A stretch of 44,712 nucleotides of DNA from an uncultured Croceitalea sp. (lineage in GTDB: Bacteria; Bacteroidota; Bacteroidia; Flavobacteriales; Flavobacteriaceae), in the NCBI GenBank assembly GCA_947503285.1, contig CANNDD010000014.1, forward strand, positions 1 to 44,712, in the 5' to 3' direction. A model generated the notes under the pieces. That model worked only from the letters and a program-made list of their open reading frames with translations, made no database searches and was not told the origin of the DNA. The translations under genes were made by a program, and so were the position numbers. This document shows positions 1 to 9,233 of the stretch, one piece after another. Positions within the stretch are counted from its first letter, which is position 1; the number at the start of each line of letters is the position of its first letter.

Positions 1-100
1 CCACTAACCACTAACCACTAACCACTAACCACTAACCACTAACCACTAACCACTAACCACTAACCACTAACCACTAACCACTAACCACTAACCACTAACC
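1..100. repeat. Heptanucleotide tandem repeat (CCACTAA)n
   Basis: About 14 perfect head-to-tail copies of the 7-nt unit CCACTAA run from the first base of the window to position 100. No base differs between copies, so the array is either young or kept uniform by slippage. It ends one base before the TGTCA repeats of the dnaK upstream region. The true left end lies outside the window. Because 7 is not a multiple of 3 and stops occur in the unit, it is non-coding. Confidence 0.97.
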
Positions 101-140
101 TGTCACCTTGTCAGATTTTTAGTCATGGCATGATCATTGT
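101..140 (+). promoter_or_regulatory. Candidate heat-shock/sigma-54-like promoter region of dnaK
   Basis: Seen: a direct repeat TGTCA-cct-TGTCA (101-113) followed by TGGCATGATCATTGT (126-140). The latter fits the -24/-12 sigma-54 layout: TGG at -24 and TTG at -12 with the right 12-nt register. However, the usual GC of the -12 box is GT here. A start near 152 would leave a leader of about 40 nt before the dnaK ATG at 192. That the paired TGTCA motifs bind an activator or repressor is inference. Confidence 0.4.
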
Positions 141-191
141 CTTTCTAAGGACGAGTATGAAAAAAGAATATTAAAGCATAACTATATAAAC

Positions 192-2108
192 ATGAGTAAA
201 ATAATCGGAATTGATTTAGGGACAACCAACTCTTGCGTTTCCGTCATGGAAGGTAATGAGCCAGTGGTAATACCGAATGCTGAAGGAAAGCGAACGACTC
301 CTTCCGTAATTGCATTTGTAGAAGGTGGAGAAATAAAAGTGGGTGATCCTGCAAAACGACAGGCAGTGACCAATCCGCATAAAACCATTTATTCCATCAA
401 AAGGTTTATGGGAAACAAATTCTCAGAATCTTCAAAAGAGGCAAATAGGGTTCCTTATAAAGTGGTTAAGGGTGACAATGATACACCAAGGGTCGATATT
501 GATGGCCGTATGTATTCCCCACAAGAATTGTCGGCAATGATCCTTCAGAAAATGAAGAAAACCGCAGAAGACTATTTGGGTCAAGACGTGAGTAGGGCAG
601 TGGTTACCGTACCGGCTTACTTCAACGATTCGCAACGTCAGGCAACCAAAGAAGCTGGTGAGATTGCAGGTTTGACCGTAGAACGGATCATCAACGAACC
701 GACTGCCGCCTCTTTGGCCTATGGATTGGATAAAAAAGATACCGATCAAAAAATCGTTGTTTTTGACTTTGGTGGTGGTACACATGATGTATCTATCTTA
801 GAGTTGGGTGACGGTGTTTTTGAAGTATTGGCCACAGATGGTGATACACATCTTGGTGGTGATGATGTAGACCAAAAAATCATTGATTGGTTGGCTGAGG
901 AATTCAAGAAAGACGAGAGTATGGATCTGCGTGACGATGCCATGGCCCTACAGCGTTTGCGTGAGGCTGCTGAAAAAGCAAAAATAGAATTATCGTCTTC
1001 TGCACAGACAGAAATCAATTTACCTTACGTAACTGCTACTGCATCAGGACCTAAACACTTGGTGCGTACATTGACCCGTTCAAAGTTTGAGCAATTGATC
1101 GCTGATTTGGTAGCTCGAACCATTGAACCCTGTGAGACAGCCTTGAAATCTGCGGGACTTTCGAAAAGTGATATCGATGAGATCATATTGGTAGGTGGTT
1201 CTACAAGAATACCCGCTGTACAAGAAGCCGTTGAAAAATTCTTCGGGAAGAAACCTTCTAAAGGGGTAAATCCTGATGAAGTGGTAGCCGTTGGTGCTGC
1301 AATCCAAGGAGGTGTGTTGACCGGTGATGTAAAAGATGTATTGTTGTTGGATGTAACACCACTTTCACTTGGTATTGAAACCATGGGTAGTGTTGCGACA
1401 AAATTGATTGAAGCGAATACTACGATTCCTACCAAGAAATCGCAGGTATTTTCAACGGCAGCTGATAATCAACCCTCGGTTGAGATCCACGTTTTGCAAG
1501 GTGAACGCCCAATGGCCGCTGATAACAAAACGATAGGTAGATTCCATTTAGATGGAATTCCACCTGCGCCAAGAGGTACACCTCAAATTGAAGTGACCTT
1601 TGACATTGATGCCAACGGTATTATTAAGGTATCGGCAACGGATAAGGCTACTGGTAAATCGCAAGATATCCGTATTGAGGCTTCATCTGGATTAACCGAA
1701 GAAGAAATACAGAAAATGAAGGCAGAAGCTGAGGCCAATGCTGAAGCGGATAGACAAGCTAAAGAAACTGCCGATAAATTAAATGAGGCAGATGGAATGA
1801 TCTTTCAGACAGAAAAGCAATTGAAAGAATTTGGGGATAAATTATCGGATGATAAGAAAAAACCAATTGAAGATGCTTTGGAAGAGCTGAAGAAAGCTTA
1901 TGAAACGAAAGATTTGGCCGTTATCACTCCTGCCCTAGATAAAATCAATGAAGCATGGAAGGTGGCTTCTGAAGAAATGTATAAGGCCCAAGCTGAGGCA
2001 CAACAGGCTGGGGGAGACCCAACAGCAAGTGCTGGTGCTGATGGTGCTGGTAATGGAGCTACCGAAGGCGATAACGTTGAAGATGTAGATTTCGAAGAAG
2101 TGAAGTAA
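192..2108 (+). CDS. dnaK: Chaperone protein DnaK (Hsp70)
   Basis: 638-aa cytoplasmic Hsp70 that binds unfolded segments and cycles ATP with DnaJ and GrpE. The N-terminal ATPase domain opens with [15 protein letters not shown], carries the phosphate-2 motif ([17 protein letters not shown], with the His common in Bacteroidota) and the adenosine motif [13 protein letters not shown]. The substrate-binding domain starts after the linker [15 protein letters not shown], and the acidic tail ends in [10 protein letters not shown]. Length is usual for the family. The ATG at 192 begins the conserved N terminus directly. It stands alone, without dnaJ or grpE beside it, and is followed by a strong terminator. 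Confidence 0.98.
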   Translation: MSKIIGIDLGTTNSCVSVMEGNEPVVIPNAEGKRTTPSVIAFVEGGEIKVGDPAKRQAVTNPHKTIYSIKRFMGNKFSESSKEANRVPYKVVKGDNDTPRVDIDGRMYSPQELSAMILQKMKKTAEDYLGQDVSRAVVTVPAYFNDSQRQATKEAGEIAGLTVERIINEPTAASLAYGLDKKDTDQKIVVFDFGGGTHDVSILELGDGVFEVLATDGDTHLGGDDVDQKIIDWLAEEFKKDESMDLRDDAMALQRLREAAEKAKIELSSSAQTEINLPYVTATASGPKHLVRTLTRSKFEQLIADLVARTIEPCETALKSAGLSKSDIDEIILVGGSTRIPAVQEAVEKFFGKKPSKGVNPDEVVAVGAAIQGGVLTGDVKDVLLLDVTPLSLGIETMGSVATKLIEANTTIPTKKSQVFSTAADNQPSVEIHVLQGERPMAADNKTIGRFHLDGIPPAPRGTPQIEVTFDIDANGIIKVSATDKATGKSQDIRIEASSGLTEEEIQKMKAEAEANAEADRQAKETADKLNEADGMIFQTEKQLKEFGDKLSDDKKKPIEDALEELKKAYETKDLAVITPALDKINEAWKVASEEMYKAQAEAQQAGGDPTASAGADGAGNGATEGDNVEDVDFEEVK

Positions 2109-2163
2109 TCTTGTAACAACGACTGTCGTTGTGTACTAGTAACTTGATAATAAATCATTAATA

Positions 2164-2198
2164 AAAAAAGCCCTGATGTATTTCATCAGGGCTTTTTT
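2164..2198. terminator. Bidirectional intrinsic terminator between dnaK and the GH65 gene
   Basis: Arms AAGCCCTGATG and CATCAGGGCTT are perfect complements around a short loop. An A tract lies on the left and a T tract on the right, so the hairpin plus U-run works on both strands. It closes dnaK (+) and the convergent phosphorylase gene (-). Confidence 0.9.
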
Positions 2199-2299
2199 GT
2201 TACCAATTGGAGAAAACCATTTGAAATGCAAAAGTTGGTCACAAAACCTTGAAAACAAACAGAAACACTGTAGTATTACTTTGAATTAGGGTATTATAG

Positions 2300-4606
2300 T
2301 TACCCTTTTAAAGATTCTCCAGGCCTAAGTGCTTGTGTTTGGTTAGGTAGTGTCACCGTAATGTTTTGCCCATTATCGTCATCACTGGTTACCGTGATGG
2401 AATTTTTTGCAATGCTAATATGCAACAAACACTGTTTGACCAATAGTTTGAATTCTAAACCGTCCCAAGATTGGGGTAGGGCAGGATTGAACTTTACGCC
2501 ATTGTCGGTAACTTCAAATCCGGCAAACCCCTTAACGATGATCAACCATACGCCCCCAGCGGCGGCGGTATGTATGCCCCCCAAAAACGAGCCTCCACTC
2601 ATTACCTTTTTACTGGCATTATATAAATCTATCGTAGAAGACTCCATAAAGTATCGATACGCTTCTCCATGATGGTTGGCCTTACAGGCTACCAAGGCAT
2701 GTACGCTAGGGCTTAGTGAAGAACCATGTTCCGTTCTTGGTTCATAGTAGTCATAATTTGCGGTAAGCACATCATTCGTAAAACCGTCTAACAGCGCGAG
2801 TAATTGTATTACATCGGCCTGTTTTAAAACTTGGGTATTTACGGCAATTCCGTTGGGCCAACCCCAGTATTCTCCTGGATCTATCAACCTTTTACGTAAC
2901 TCGGCCGGACTAATGTCCTCTAATTTAAAATAGCCGTCAAACTGTTCAATGACCTTTGTTTCTGAATCTGGTTGTGGAAGGTAGATGAGTTCAGCGATTT
3001 CTTTCCAGTTGGCAAGGGCAGTTTCATTGATTCCCATCGCCTCCAGTATAGCGGATAGACGCTCTTGATCATCCTTTTTCATGGTTTCAAAGACCCAACA
3101 GGCCTTTTCCATGGCATACTTCGTCAAATAATTGGTGTAAGCATTATTGTCTACATTTTCATGGTACTCATCGGGGCCCAATAAGCGAATTAGCTCAAAT
3201 TGATTTTTATCCTTTTTAAAATGTACCCTGGAAACTAAAAATTGGGCTACTTCAAAAATGACTTCAGCGCCATACTGCAACATAAAGTCCCAGTTAAGTG
3301 TAGCTTCGTAATACGACCAGATACCGTATACTACATCTGGAGAAATATGGATTTGCCAACAGTTGAAATGATTGCGGATCCTTCTTCCTGTTAGCACATC
3401 GGAAAAAAAGTAATCTGGAAACAATTCGTCGCCGGTCTTTCCACTGGTCCATGCATAAAAAGCACCATAATACCCTAGTCTTTTCGCTTTTCGCTTTGCA
3501 CCGGGCAGGGTATCATGGCGATAAGTAACCAGGTTTTTTGCAATTTCAGGATGCGTGTAGTTATACATGGGTAAGTTAAAGGTCTCTTGATCCCAAAAAG
3601 CGGCCCCTTGGTATACTTGACATGAAAGTCCACGTGCGCCTATTGGCAGGTTGTCGTGGGTCGGTGTGGCAATATAGGCCTGATAAATATTGAACCGTGC
3701 CAACACTTGGGCCTCAAGGTTACCTAAAATCTGGATATCTGAGCGTTCCCAAAAACGCTTCCAATGGTCTTGGTGGTCTTCTTTTAAATTCTCATATCCT
3801 AGTTTTAATCCTTCTTCTACCTCCGCAAAGGCTGTTTTTATGGGATTTTCCATCTCATTACTATGGGTAATGGACACCACTTTCTGAAGTGTGATTTCAT
3901 CGCCAGCTTCTAGCTTGAATTCCAATTCCCGCAGTAAGCATTTATCCTCTTTTCGAATTTTCGAGCTTTCAGGTTTTACACCAGAGAGCGCTATTCCTTC
4001 GACAACCGCAATTTCGGTATTCAATTCACTAGTATGAAGTTCTAGGCCTATAAGGTCATGTTCTTGTAACGACTTATAAGATTGGAAATGCTCTCCATTT
4101 ATGCTCCAGACCGCGCCGTCAATACCGGTAACCAGTCGGTAATTGCCCTTCTCTTGGGCCTTGAAGCAATAGTTCATTACGAGTAGGTGGTGGTTTGCAT
4201 GACTCGCAAACTTTTCAACTTCGAGTACTACGGATCCCCCTTTGGCATGTTGCCAGGTCATTTTTCGTTGATTGAGACCTTGGTACATATCTAGGGCCCG
4301 AAAATAATTTGAAATTTGACCGTCAAAAGCGGATACCATTCGTCCGTCAACAAATAGTTGGGTAAATAATCCGTTGGGTACGTTACAAAGCTCACTCCAT
4401 CTGCTGCCCTCGGCTTGATCCCAAGTATCCGTGACTACACAAGCTACAAATTCTTTGGCACCCCATTCTTCAAAAGTACCTCGGTAACCCATATAGCCAT
4501 TACCTATCATAAAGTTGCTACCTGTAGTAACCAACTGCTCTGGGTCAAATGAGTTTTCGATTATTTCCCAGCCTGTTGCGGTACGAAGATTGTTTTGAAG
4601 GTTCAT
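2300..4606 (-). CDS. Glycoside hydrolase family 65 protein (maltose phosphorylase-like)
   Basis: 768 aa without a signal peptide, so probably cytoplasmic. GH65 enzymes split alpha-glucobioses such as maltose, kojibiose, nigerose or trehalose with phosphate to give beta-glucose 1-phosphate. The family signature GPDEYHENVDNNAYTN is present; Glu480 of GPDE aligns with the catalytic acid of the family. The core also has AAFWDQETFNLP and the Trp-rich YYGAFYAWTSGKTGDE segment. N-terminal domain about 1-270, (alpha/alpha)6 barrel about 310-690, small C-terminal beta domain. Substrate cannot be fixed from sequence, and no beta-phosphoglucomutase or transporter lies beside it, although that is the usual partner. 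Confidence 0.88.
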   Translation of the reverse strand: MNLQNNLRTATGWEIIENSFDPEQLVTTGSNFMIGNGYMGYRGTFEEWGAKEFVACVVTDTWDQAEGSRWSELCNVPNGLFTQLFVDGRMVSAFDGQISNYFRALDMYQGLNQRKMTWQHAKGGSVVLEVEKFASHANHHLLVMNYCFKAQEKGNYRLVTGIDGAVWSINGEHFQSYKSLQEHDLIGLELHTSELNTEIAVVEGIALSGVKPESSKIRKEDKCLLRELEFKLEAGDEITLQKVVSITHSNEMENPIKTAFAEVEEGLKLGYENLKEDHQDHWKRFWERSDIQILGNLEAQVLARFNIYQAYIATPTHDNLPIGARGLSCQVYQGAAFWDQETFNLPMYNYTHPEIAKNLVTYRHDTLPGAKRKAKRLGYYGAFYAWTSGKTGDELFPDYFFSDVLTGRRIRNHFNCWQIHISPDVVYGIWSYYEATLNWDFMLQYGAEVIFEVAQFLVSRVHFKKDKNQFELIRLLGPDEYHENVDNNAYTNYLTKYAMEKACWVFETMKKDDQERLSAILEAMGINETALANWKEIAELIYLPQPDSETKVIEQFDGYFKLEDISPAELRKRLIDPGEYWGWPNGIAVNTQVLKQADVIQLLALLDGFTNDVLTANYDYYEPRTEHGSSLSPSVHALVACKANHHGEAYRYFMESSTIDLYNASKKVMSGGSFLGGIHTAAAGGVWLIIVKGFAGFEVTDNGVKFNPALPQSWDGLEFKLLVKQCLLHISIAKNSITVTSDDDNGQNITVTLPNQTQALRPGESLKG

Positions 4607-5007
4607 AGTTGATTTTCAAGAATTTATTTATAAATGAATCTCATGCATAAAAAGTGGCCAAAATAATAATAAATTATGAATGCAAATAAAAATATACGTG
4701 CTGAATAACCTGGATCCTAGACTGGTTTTTACCTTTTCATTTTGAAGCTTTTGACAAGCAAGTTACATACTTCCATAGTACAACACCCCAACTTTCGTTG
4801 CATTAAGAACAAGGCCTTGTGCCATATTGATTCAATCAAATTGACTAAACCATTAGTTGAATTCGCTTTTTCGGGTCTTTAAAAGGGAATAGGTGTTATG
4901 TAATTAAGGTGCAAACGTAATAGAAGCGCAACCGAGATAGGGAAACTGAATTTCTCGATTGCGCTCTAAGGGCACAGAACAATAAGCCTTTCAAGTTATT
5001 TTGGGTA
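4607..5007. other. Intergenic region, about 400 bp, no gene seen
   Basis: AT-rich spacer between the GH65 start (minus strand) and the end of the response regulator gene. It must contain the GH65 promoter, but no confident -33/-7 pair was found. It holds a 12-bp perfect palindrome ACAAGGCCTTGT (4809-4820) and the hairpin listed at 4922-4967. Confidence 0.7.
4922..4967 (-). terminator. Long hairpin downstream of the Glu-type response regulator gene
   Basis: The arms AGAAGCGCAACCGAGA and TCTCGATTGCGCTCT pair with one bulge and one mismatch (a G-U wobble if transcribed from the minus strand). The hairpin lies about 40 nt past the stop of the minus-strand gene ending at 5008. No clear U-run follows, so a terminator is likely but not certain. 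Confidence 0.5.
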
Positions 5008-5652
5008 TTAGGCATATTTGCGCTGATTCGTATCAAGTAGCCTCAATTTTTCCAAGGCCTCTGATTTCGAGTTTACATTAAGTTTGAGATAAATGTTCTG
5101 AATATGAAAGTTCACGGTACTTGTAGTCACGAATAGTTTTTCGGCAATGCTCTTATAGGTGGCACCTTGACTTAGATAATCGACAATTTGATTTTCACGC
5201 TTGGATAAAAGCATGTACCGTTTTTTCTGAAATGTGGATATCAGTTTTTTTGCCACATCATAGCTTAAGGCAGCGCCATCTTGTTTGACGGAATTCAAGG
5301 CATGAAATAGACGTGCTCTGGTTATTGGTTTGGTCAAATAACCATTTGCCCCATTTTTAAAGGCTTTTTTAACGAGATCAAAATCACTTTTGGTACTTAT
5401 CATGATGATTTTGACCGAAGCATCTTTCTTTCGCAGCTGTTCGATGCCGAGAATTCCTGAGATCCCTGGTAATGAGACCTCTGAAAGTATAATATCGGGA
5501 GTCCGTTTTCTGTAGTGAAGCAGGGTTTCGCCTATAGAGTCATAAATACCGAGAAGTTCATATTCTTCTGAATCGAAAAAAAATCCTTGGTATTTAGCGT
5601 GCATGTTTTTGTCATCATCTATTACGATGACCTTTAGGGGTAACGTTTTCAT
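5008..5652 (-). CDS. NarL/FixJ-type response regulator with Glu at the phospho-acceptor site
   Basis: 214-aa cytoplasmic regulator: receiver domain about 1-125, LuxR-type HTH about 145-210 (LSKRENQIVDYLSQGATYKSIA...TVNFHIQNIYLKL). The acidic pocket (D12, D13) and the switch Lys in GYLTKP are kept. The acceptor Asp is Glu58 in IILSEVSLPGISG (codon GAG, 5479-5481). The other NarL-type regulator in this window has the normal Asp58 in IILLDINLLGISG. Glu often mimics phospho-Asp, so the protein may be active without a kinase; this is inference. No kinase gene is adjacent. The start is the only Met before the receiver strand KVIVIDDD. Confidence 0.88.
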   Translation of the reverse strand: MKTLPLKVIVIDDDKNMHAKYQGFFFDSEEYELLGIYDSIGETLLHYRKRTPDIILSEVSLPGISGILGIEQLRKKDASVKIIMISTKSDFDLVKKAFKNGANGYLTKPITRARLFHALNSVKQDGAALSYDVAKKLISTFQKKRYMLLSKRENQIVDYLSQGATYKSIAEKLFVTTSTVNFHIQNIYLKLNVNSKSEALEKLRLLDTNQRKYA

Positions 5653-5997
5653 AACGAGTTAGATTTGGGGTTGAAATTCTTTGAGTTTAGACATGAGAAC
5701 CTCTAGGCATTGCCATTTTGTGTTCATGCCAAATACCAAAGGTATAGTCGAAACTATTCCATAGGGGATTTGGTAACATAAAATAGATGCTAAACCAAAA
5801 GGTAAAAAGGTTCTTCAAATTTGTGATTCACCTAAAGGGAATCAGTTAAAAGCTAAAAGTGGAATGAAGGGGGTTTGCTTTTAAAATAATACCGATGTAC
5901 GAGTACCGATTTTTTGTAGGTTTTGTGAGTTTTCATAATTCGGGGTTTTCGGGGTTTGAAAAATAGATTTGAGTTATTTTCAAGATTCAATATAAAT

Positions 5998-6018
5998 TTT
6001 TTGTTGAGTCAACAAAAA
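5998..6018. promoter_or_regulatory. 21-bp perfect palindrome, possible operator
   Basis: TTTTTGTTGA and TCAACAAAAA flank a single central G. The core TGTTGA-g-TCAACA is a typical dimeric-regulator shape. It lies in the spacer between the PorP-like gene terminator and the Glu-type response regulator, about 350 bp before the latter's start. Binding by a regulator is inference only. Confidence 0.35.
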
Positions 6019-6082
6019 TAATTGTAGGTATTTTCGTCCAACGACACTCATTTTTAAAGAATCCGTAATAGACCAAACAAAA

Positions 6083-6106
6083 GGGACTGCCCATTTAGGC
6101 AGTCCC
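6083..6106 (-). terminator. Intrinsic terminator of the PD40/PorP operon
   Basis: Perfect 9-bp stem GGGACTGCC / GGCAGTCCC with a 6-nt loop. On the minus strand it is followed by TTTTGTTT. It lies about 90 bp past the stop of the PorP/SprF-like gene. Confidence 0.88.
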
Positions 6107-6197
6107 TTGTCAAAAGCATTCGGCACATTATGAAACTAATGACCCTAAAAATCAACCCCGATTTCCGTTAGCTTTTGGTAATATTTTAAGCATGCAT

Positions 6198-7853
6198 CTA
6201 TTCAAAGGTAATTTCAGCAGTTGCTATCGGATTATAGACTTCCATTATCCATTTATCATCTTCGTATGCTCCGTCTAAATGATTGACGTTGGCAATTGAA
6301 GCGTCGTTTTTAGATTTGAAATCGGCCAGATAAACATAATGTAATCCATTCTCTTTGTTATAAAACTGCTTGGCATCCAAGCCTCGCTGTTGTAGGTCTT
6401 TCATAAAAGATTTGAGATATTTCTGATTTTTGAACACATTGGCAATTATATAATAACCTGTTTCTACGCCTAGAACATCTGACCGATTTTTTGCTTTTAT
6501 CATAGAATCATCAAATAATTCCTTTCTATAATCCGATTTGGTATCCGTACCGGTTTTTTCTTCTGAATTTGCCGCGATACCCGTTTGTGCGTATCGACTT
6601 CTCTTTATCCGCTCTTTGGGTAATGTCTGTCTTTCTTGACGCATTTCATGGCGTAAGAGCCTTACCATGGTCTCAAACCTTCTCTCGAGCATACGGTCTC
6701 TAGATCGTTCAATGGAATCTTGGCGTAAGATCAATTCATCAATAACCAATCTGTTCTGATAGGCAATGCTATTCACGTTTTCGGGTATTATCGGTTCTTT
6801 GTTCAGTTCTTCGCGCAATGCCAGTATCTGCTCTTCGTAGTTGCGTACAATCTCATCAACACGCTCATCTTCTGAACTGGCAATATTTACATCGATGCCC
6901 AAACCACGTAGATCATCATTAAATGAATAGCCCAAAGATAATTCATGGTTCCACCCCAGATTATCGCCTGTAGTAGTGATATTTTTTTCCATCAGATAAC
7001 CAAGGGAAAGCTTTTTACTCAAATTGAAGCCTATTCCAGACGAGAAACCATACGTATTGTCAAATGTTGTTTGTAACCAACCGAACTTTGGTAAATCCAT
7101 TAAAAGTGAACCCGTGTATAGCATTTCTTGGTTTTCATCCATACCAACCTGAATAAGCGGCATCAATCTACCGTCTTTGAAAATACCGCCTGCATGCTTG
7201 AACTTGTGCGTATACTGAACTGTGGAATGCAAGCTTTGGGTATTGAAATTGGTAATAAGCTCGTTCGATGTTTGATTATATGAGACCAAATCTTTGAAGT
7301 GTACACCAAAATCAAAACTGCCCAAGGTCAAGTTCAATCCGGGTTCAATTGAAATTTTGTTTTCTTTACGGGTATCTTCGATCAAAGGGTCATTTTGACT
7401 TATGATGATCCTGTTTTTATCCAACCCTTGACTTAAATAGCCAATATTTGCCCCAAAGGCGAGTGCACTTTTTTCACCTAGTTTGACCGCGGTGGCATAG
7501 TTGGCGTTGAAGCCAAATTCTTGTACAACACCTGACCAGTGGCCATAGACACCAAGACCTAACGCCGTATTCTTGTCGAGTTTATTGCTAAAACCAAGAA
7601 AATAGTTTTGATTGTTATCATCAAATGCTGAAGCCTGGTTTCTCATAAGCACGTTCAAATACGATTTATTTTCCCTTACCAAAGAATAGGTGGGGTTGAT
7701 AAGAAACCGGTTAAAGAACAATTGGTTGTGAAAAGGACTCGCAACACGAAATTGATTGTTGGATTCTTGACCGTTCAAAGCTACTGGAACTATGGTAAGA
7801 GCAACTAATAGTAGCAGGCAAATTTTACACTTATGTAGGTTTAAATAGTTCAT
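6198..7853 (-). CDS. PorP/SprF-type outer-membrane protein with C-terminal SPOR-like domain
   Basis: 551 aa from the preferred ATG at 7853, which places a signal peptide (KICLLLLVALTIVPVALNGQ) at the N terminus; an upstream Met at 7898 only adds a charged stretch. The beta-barrel begins with the family's typical FHNQLFFNRFLINPTYS and YLNVLMRNQASAF. PorP/SprF proteins work with the type IX secretion/gliding machinery. After the barrel (about 320) comes a charged, probably coiled-coil segment, then a SPOR-like repeat at about 460-545 (GYYIIANVFKNQKYLKSFM). That last part is unusual, since typical PorP proteins end after the barrel. Second gene of a two-gene operon with the PD40 protein. Confidence 0.82.
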   Translation of the reverse strand: MNYLNLHKCKICLLLLVALTIVPVALNGQESNNQFRVASPFHNQLFFNRFLINPTYSLVRENKSYLNVLMRNQASAFDDNNQNYFLGFSNKLDKNTALGLGVYGHWSGVVQEFGFNANYATAVKLGEKSALAFGANIGYLSQGLDKNRIIISQNDPLIEDTRKENKISIEPGLNLTLGSFDFGVHFKDLVSYNQTSNELITNFNTQSLHSTVQYTHKFKHAGGIFKDGRLMPLIQVGMDENQEMLYTGSLLMDLPKFGWLQTTFDNTYGFSSGIGFNLSKKLSLGYLMEKNITTTGDNLGWNHELSLGYSFNDDLRGLGIDVNIASSEDERVDEIVRNYEEQILALREELNKEPIIPENVNSIAYQNRLVIDELILRQDSIERSRDRMLERRFETMVRLLRHEMRQERQTLPKERIKRSRYAQTGIAANSEEKTGTDTKSDYRKELFDDSMIKAKNRSDVLGVETGYYIIANVFKNQKYLKSFMKDLQQRGLDAKQFYNKENGLHYVYLADFKSKNDASIANVNHLDGAYEDDKWIMEVYNPIATAEITFE

Positions 7854-7927
7854 CTTTTCGGGGTTTTGGGGATTTGTAATCTTTTTAATCGATATCAAGT
7901 AGTTTGATAGTGGAAAAGAGATCGGTA

Positions 7928-9055
7928 TTAATTTTCAAACAAGGTGCTAGAGTAGTCCGTCTCACTATTGTCATTCAATAACTTGAATAGCTGCGCTTCA
8001 TCCTTGGTCTCCTTATCATTACCATTACCTCTGATATAGCTTACCGCAACTTGACTTAACTGATTCTTTTTTCCTCGGTTGGTCATGACATAACCCATAC
8101 CTTTTTCAGGTATAAGGGCCAGTGAAAAGTCATCTTTATCACTATTGATCGAACTTCCTAAGTTTATGGATTCACCAAGCCTTTTCTTAGACATTTGAAC
8201 TGCAAATAAATCTAACCCACCATAACCTTTTCGACCATCGGAAGCATATAGAAGTAAGGAATCATCCGCTAGGGTAGGGTAAAGGTCGTTCTTTTTGGTA
8301 TTTACCTTCGGGCCAAGGTTTTTGGCAATACCTACACCACCATTTGACTTGATTTCAGAGACATAAATATCATACTTACCATAAGAACCGGGCATATTTG
8401 ATGCAAAAAACAAACGTTTACCATCAGCTGAAACGGTAGGGTGTTTTGCAGAGTAATACTTTGGACAAACTGCGACCCTTTGGATATTTTTCCATTTTCC
8501 GTTTACTTTCTCGGCCTTGTAGATTTCATGTACGACCTCTTTTTTTGAAAAAATACCATATTCCGGCTTTTTCTTTACGGCCTGACTGAAAAATGCCACT
8601 TTTCCGTCTTTTGTCATACTCATTGAGGGTGTGAAGGTCTTTTTGGAATCTTGCGCCAGTTTTCCTGAAGCACCATGTTCACTCTCTAAAGTATAATCTG
8701 CCTTAATGGAAGCTTTCCAGTCTTTAGCATTGGTTTTAACAGGGCTTTGGGCATTCAAACTGTTCATTGCAAAATCATAGCGTTCTTGGTAGCTATCACT
8801 AATGGTTTCTTTGTCTACCGCGTTGAAGAGTTTTTCATACCAGAATGCGGCAGCGTCGTAATTTTCGGTTAGAAAATTGACATTGCCCAAGTCTTGAAAT
8901 ATTTCAACTTCTGTATAACCAAGTTGTAATAGTTCGAGATAGTCATCAATTCTTTTGTTTGTTTCGTTATCATTTTTTACCTGTGCATTTACATTGGTAC
9001 TAATGATAAACGTAAAGCAGACAAAAGACATCTTGTAGATTAAATTACGTATCAT
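7928..9055 (-). CDS. Exported TPR/PD40 beta-propeller protein
   Basis: 375 aa with a signal peptide (FVCFTFIISTNVNAQ). Residues about 30-105 resemble a TPR pair (YDAAAFWYEKLFNAV). Residues about 140-330 hold WD40-like PD40 repeats such as HPTVSADGKRLFFASNMPG and YPTLADDSLLLYASDGRKG. This is the front half of the TPR-PD40-OmpA proteins often encoded beside porP/sprF, but there is no OmpA peptidoglycan-binding domain here. Starts the operon; the next gene begins about 74 bp downstream at its preferred start. Likely a periplasmic partner of the PorP-like barrel; this is inferred from context. Confidence 0.75.
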   Translation of the reverse strand: MIRNLIYKMSFVCFTFIISTNVNAQVKNDNETNKRIDDYLELLQLGYTEVEIFQDLGNVNFLTENYDAAAFWYEKLFNAVDKETISDSYQERYDFAMNSLNAQSPVKTNAKDWKASIKADYTLESEHGASGKLAQDSKKTFTPSMSMTKDGKVAFFSQAVKKKPEYGIFSKKEVVHEIYKAEKVNGKWKNIQRVAVCPKYYSAKHPTVSADGKRLFFASNMPGSYGKYDIYVSEIKSNGGVGIAKNLGPKVNTKKNDLYPTLADDSLLLYASDGRKGYGGLDLFAVQMSKKRLGESINLGSSINSDKDDFSLALIPEKGMGYVMTNRGKKNQLSQVAVSYIRGNGNDKETKDEAQLFKLLNDNSETDYSSTLFEN

Positions 9056-9233
9056 AATTCGGGATTTAGGACGTTAATACCATACAAATATCTACAAAGG
9101 TTTAGAACAAATACTTATGAATTTTTCATAGGTTTTGCATTTTAACCTTAAAAAAATGCTCTACAACGATACTTTTTGGTAAAATAGCGAACAGACTTGT
9201 CTATATATCTGTTGAAAAAATAGGAAGTCTACT

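Larger units (their letters stand above)
5653..6197. other. Intergenic region, 545 bp, no gene seen
   Basis: AT-rich spacer upstream of the minus-strand response regulator. It contains the terminator of the PorP-like gene (6083-6106) and a perfect palindrome at 5998-6018. A TAccTTTG match to the Bacteroidota -7 box lies on the minus strand near 5737-5744, about 90 bp before the regulator start, but no TTG sits at the right distance. No ORF with protein-like character was seen on either strand. Confidence 0.7.

Noticed and set aside
1-100. CRISPR array
   Set aside because: The units are contiguous 7-mers without spacers, and there are no cas genes in the window.
1025-1435. A 136-codon minus-strand frame inside dnaK, with other frames of 60-117 codons in the same gene
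   Set aside because: They lie antisense to highly conserved dnaK sequence and have no recognisable domain; chance open frames.
4809-4820. 12-bp palindrome ACAAGGCCTTGT as an operator
   Set aside because: Short, single copy and not placed near a recognisable promoter; could be chance.
5653-6197. A non-coding RNA gene in the 545-bp spacer
   Set aside because: No convincing promoter/terminator pair or known RNA fold could be recognised; the terminator there belongs to the PorP-like gene.
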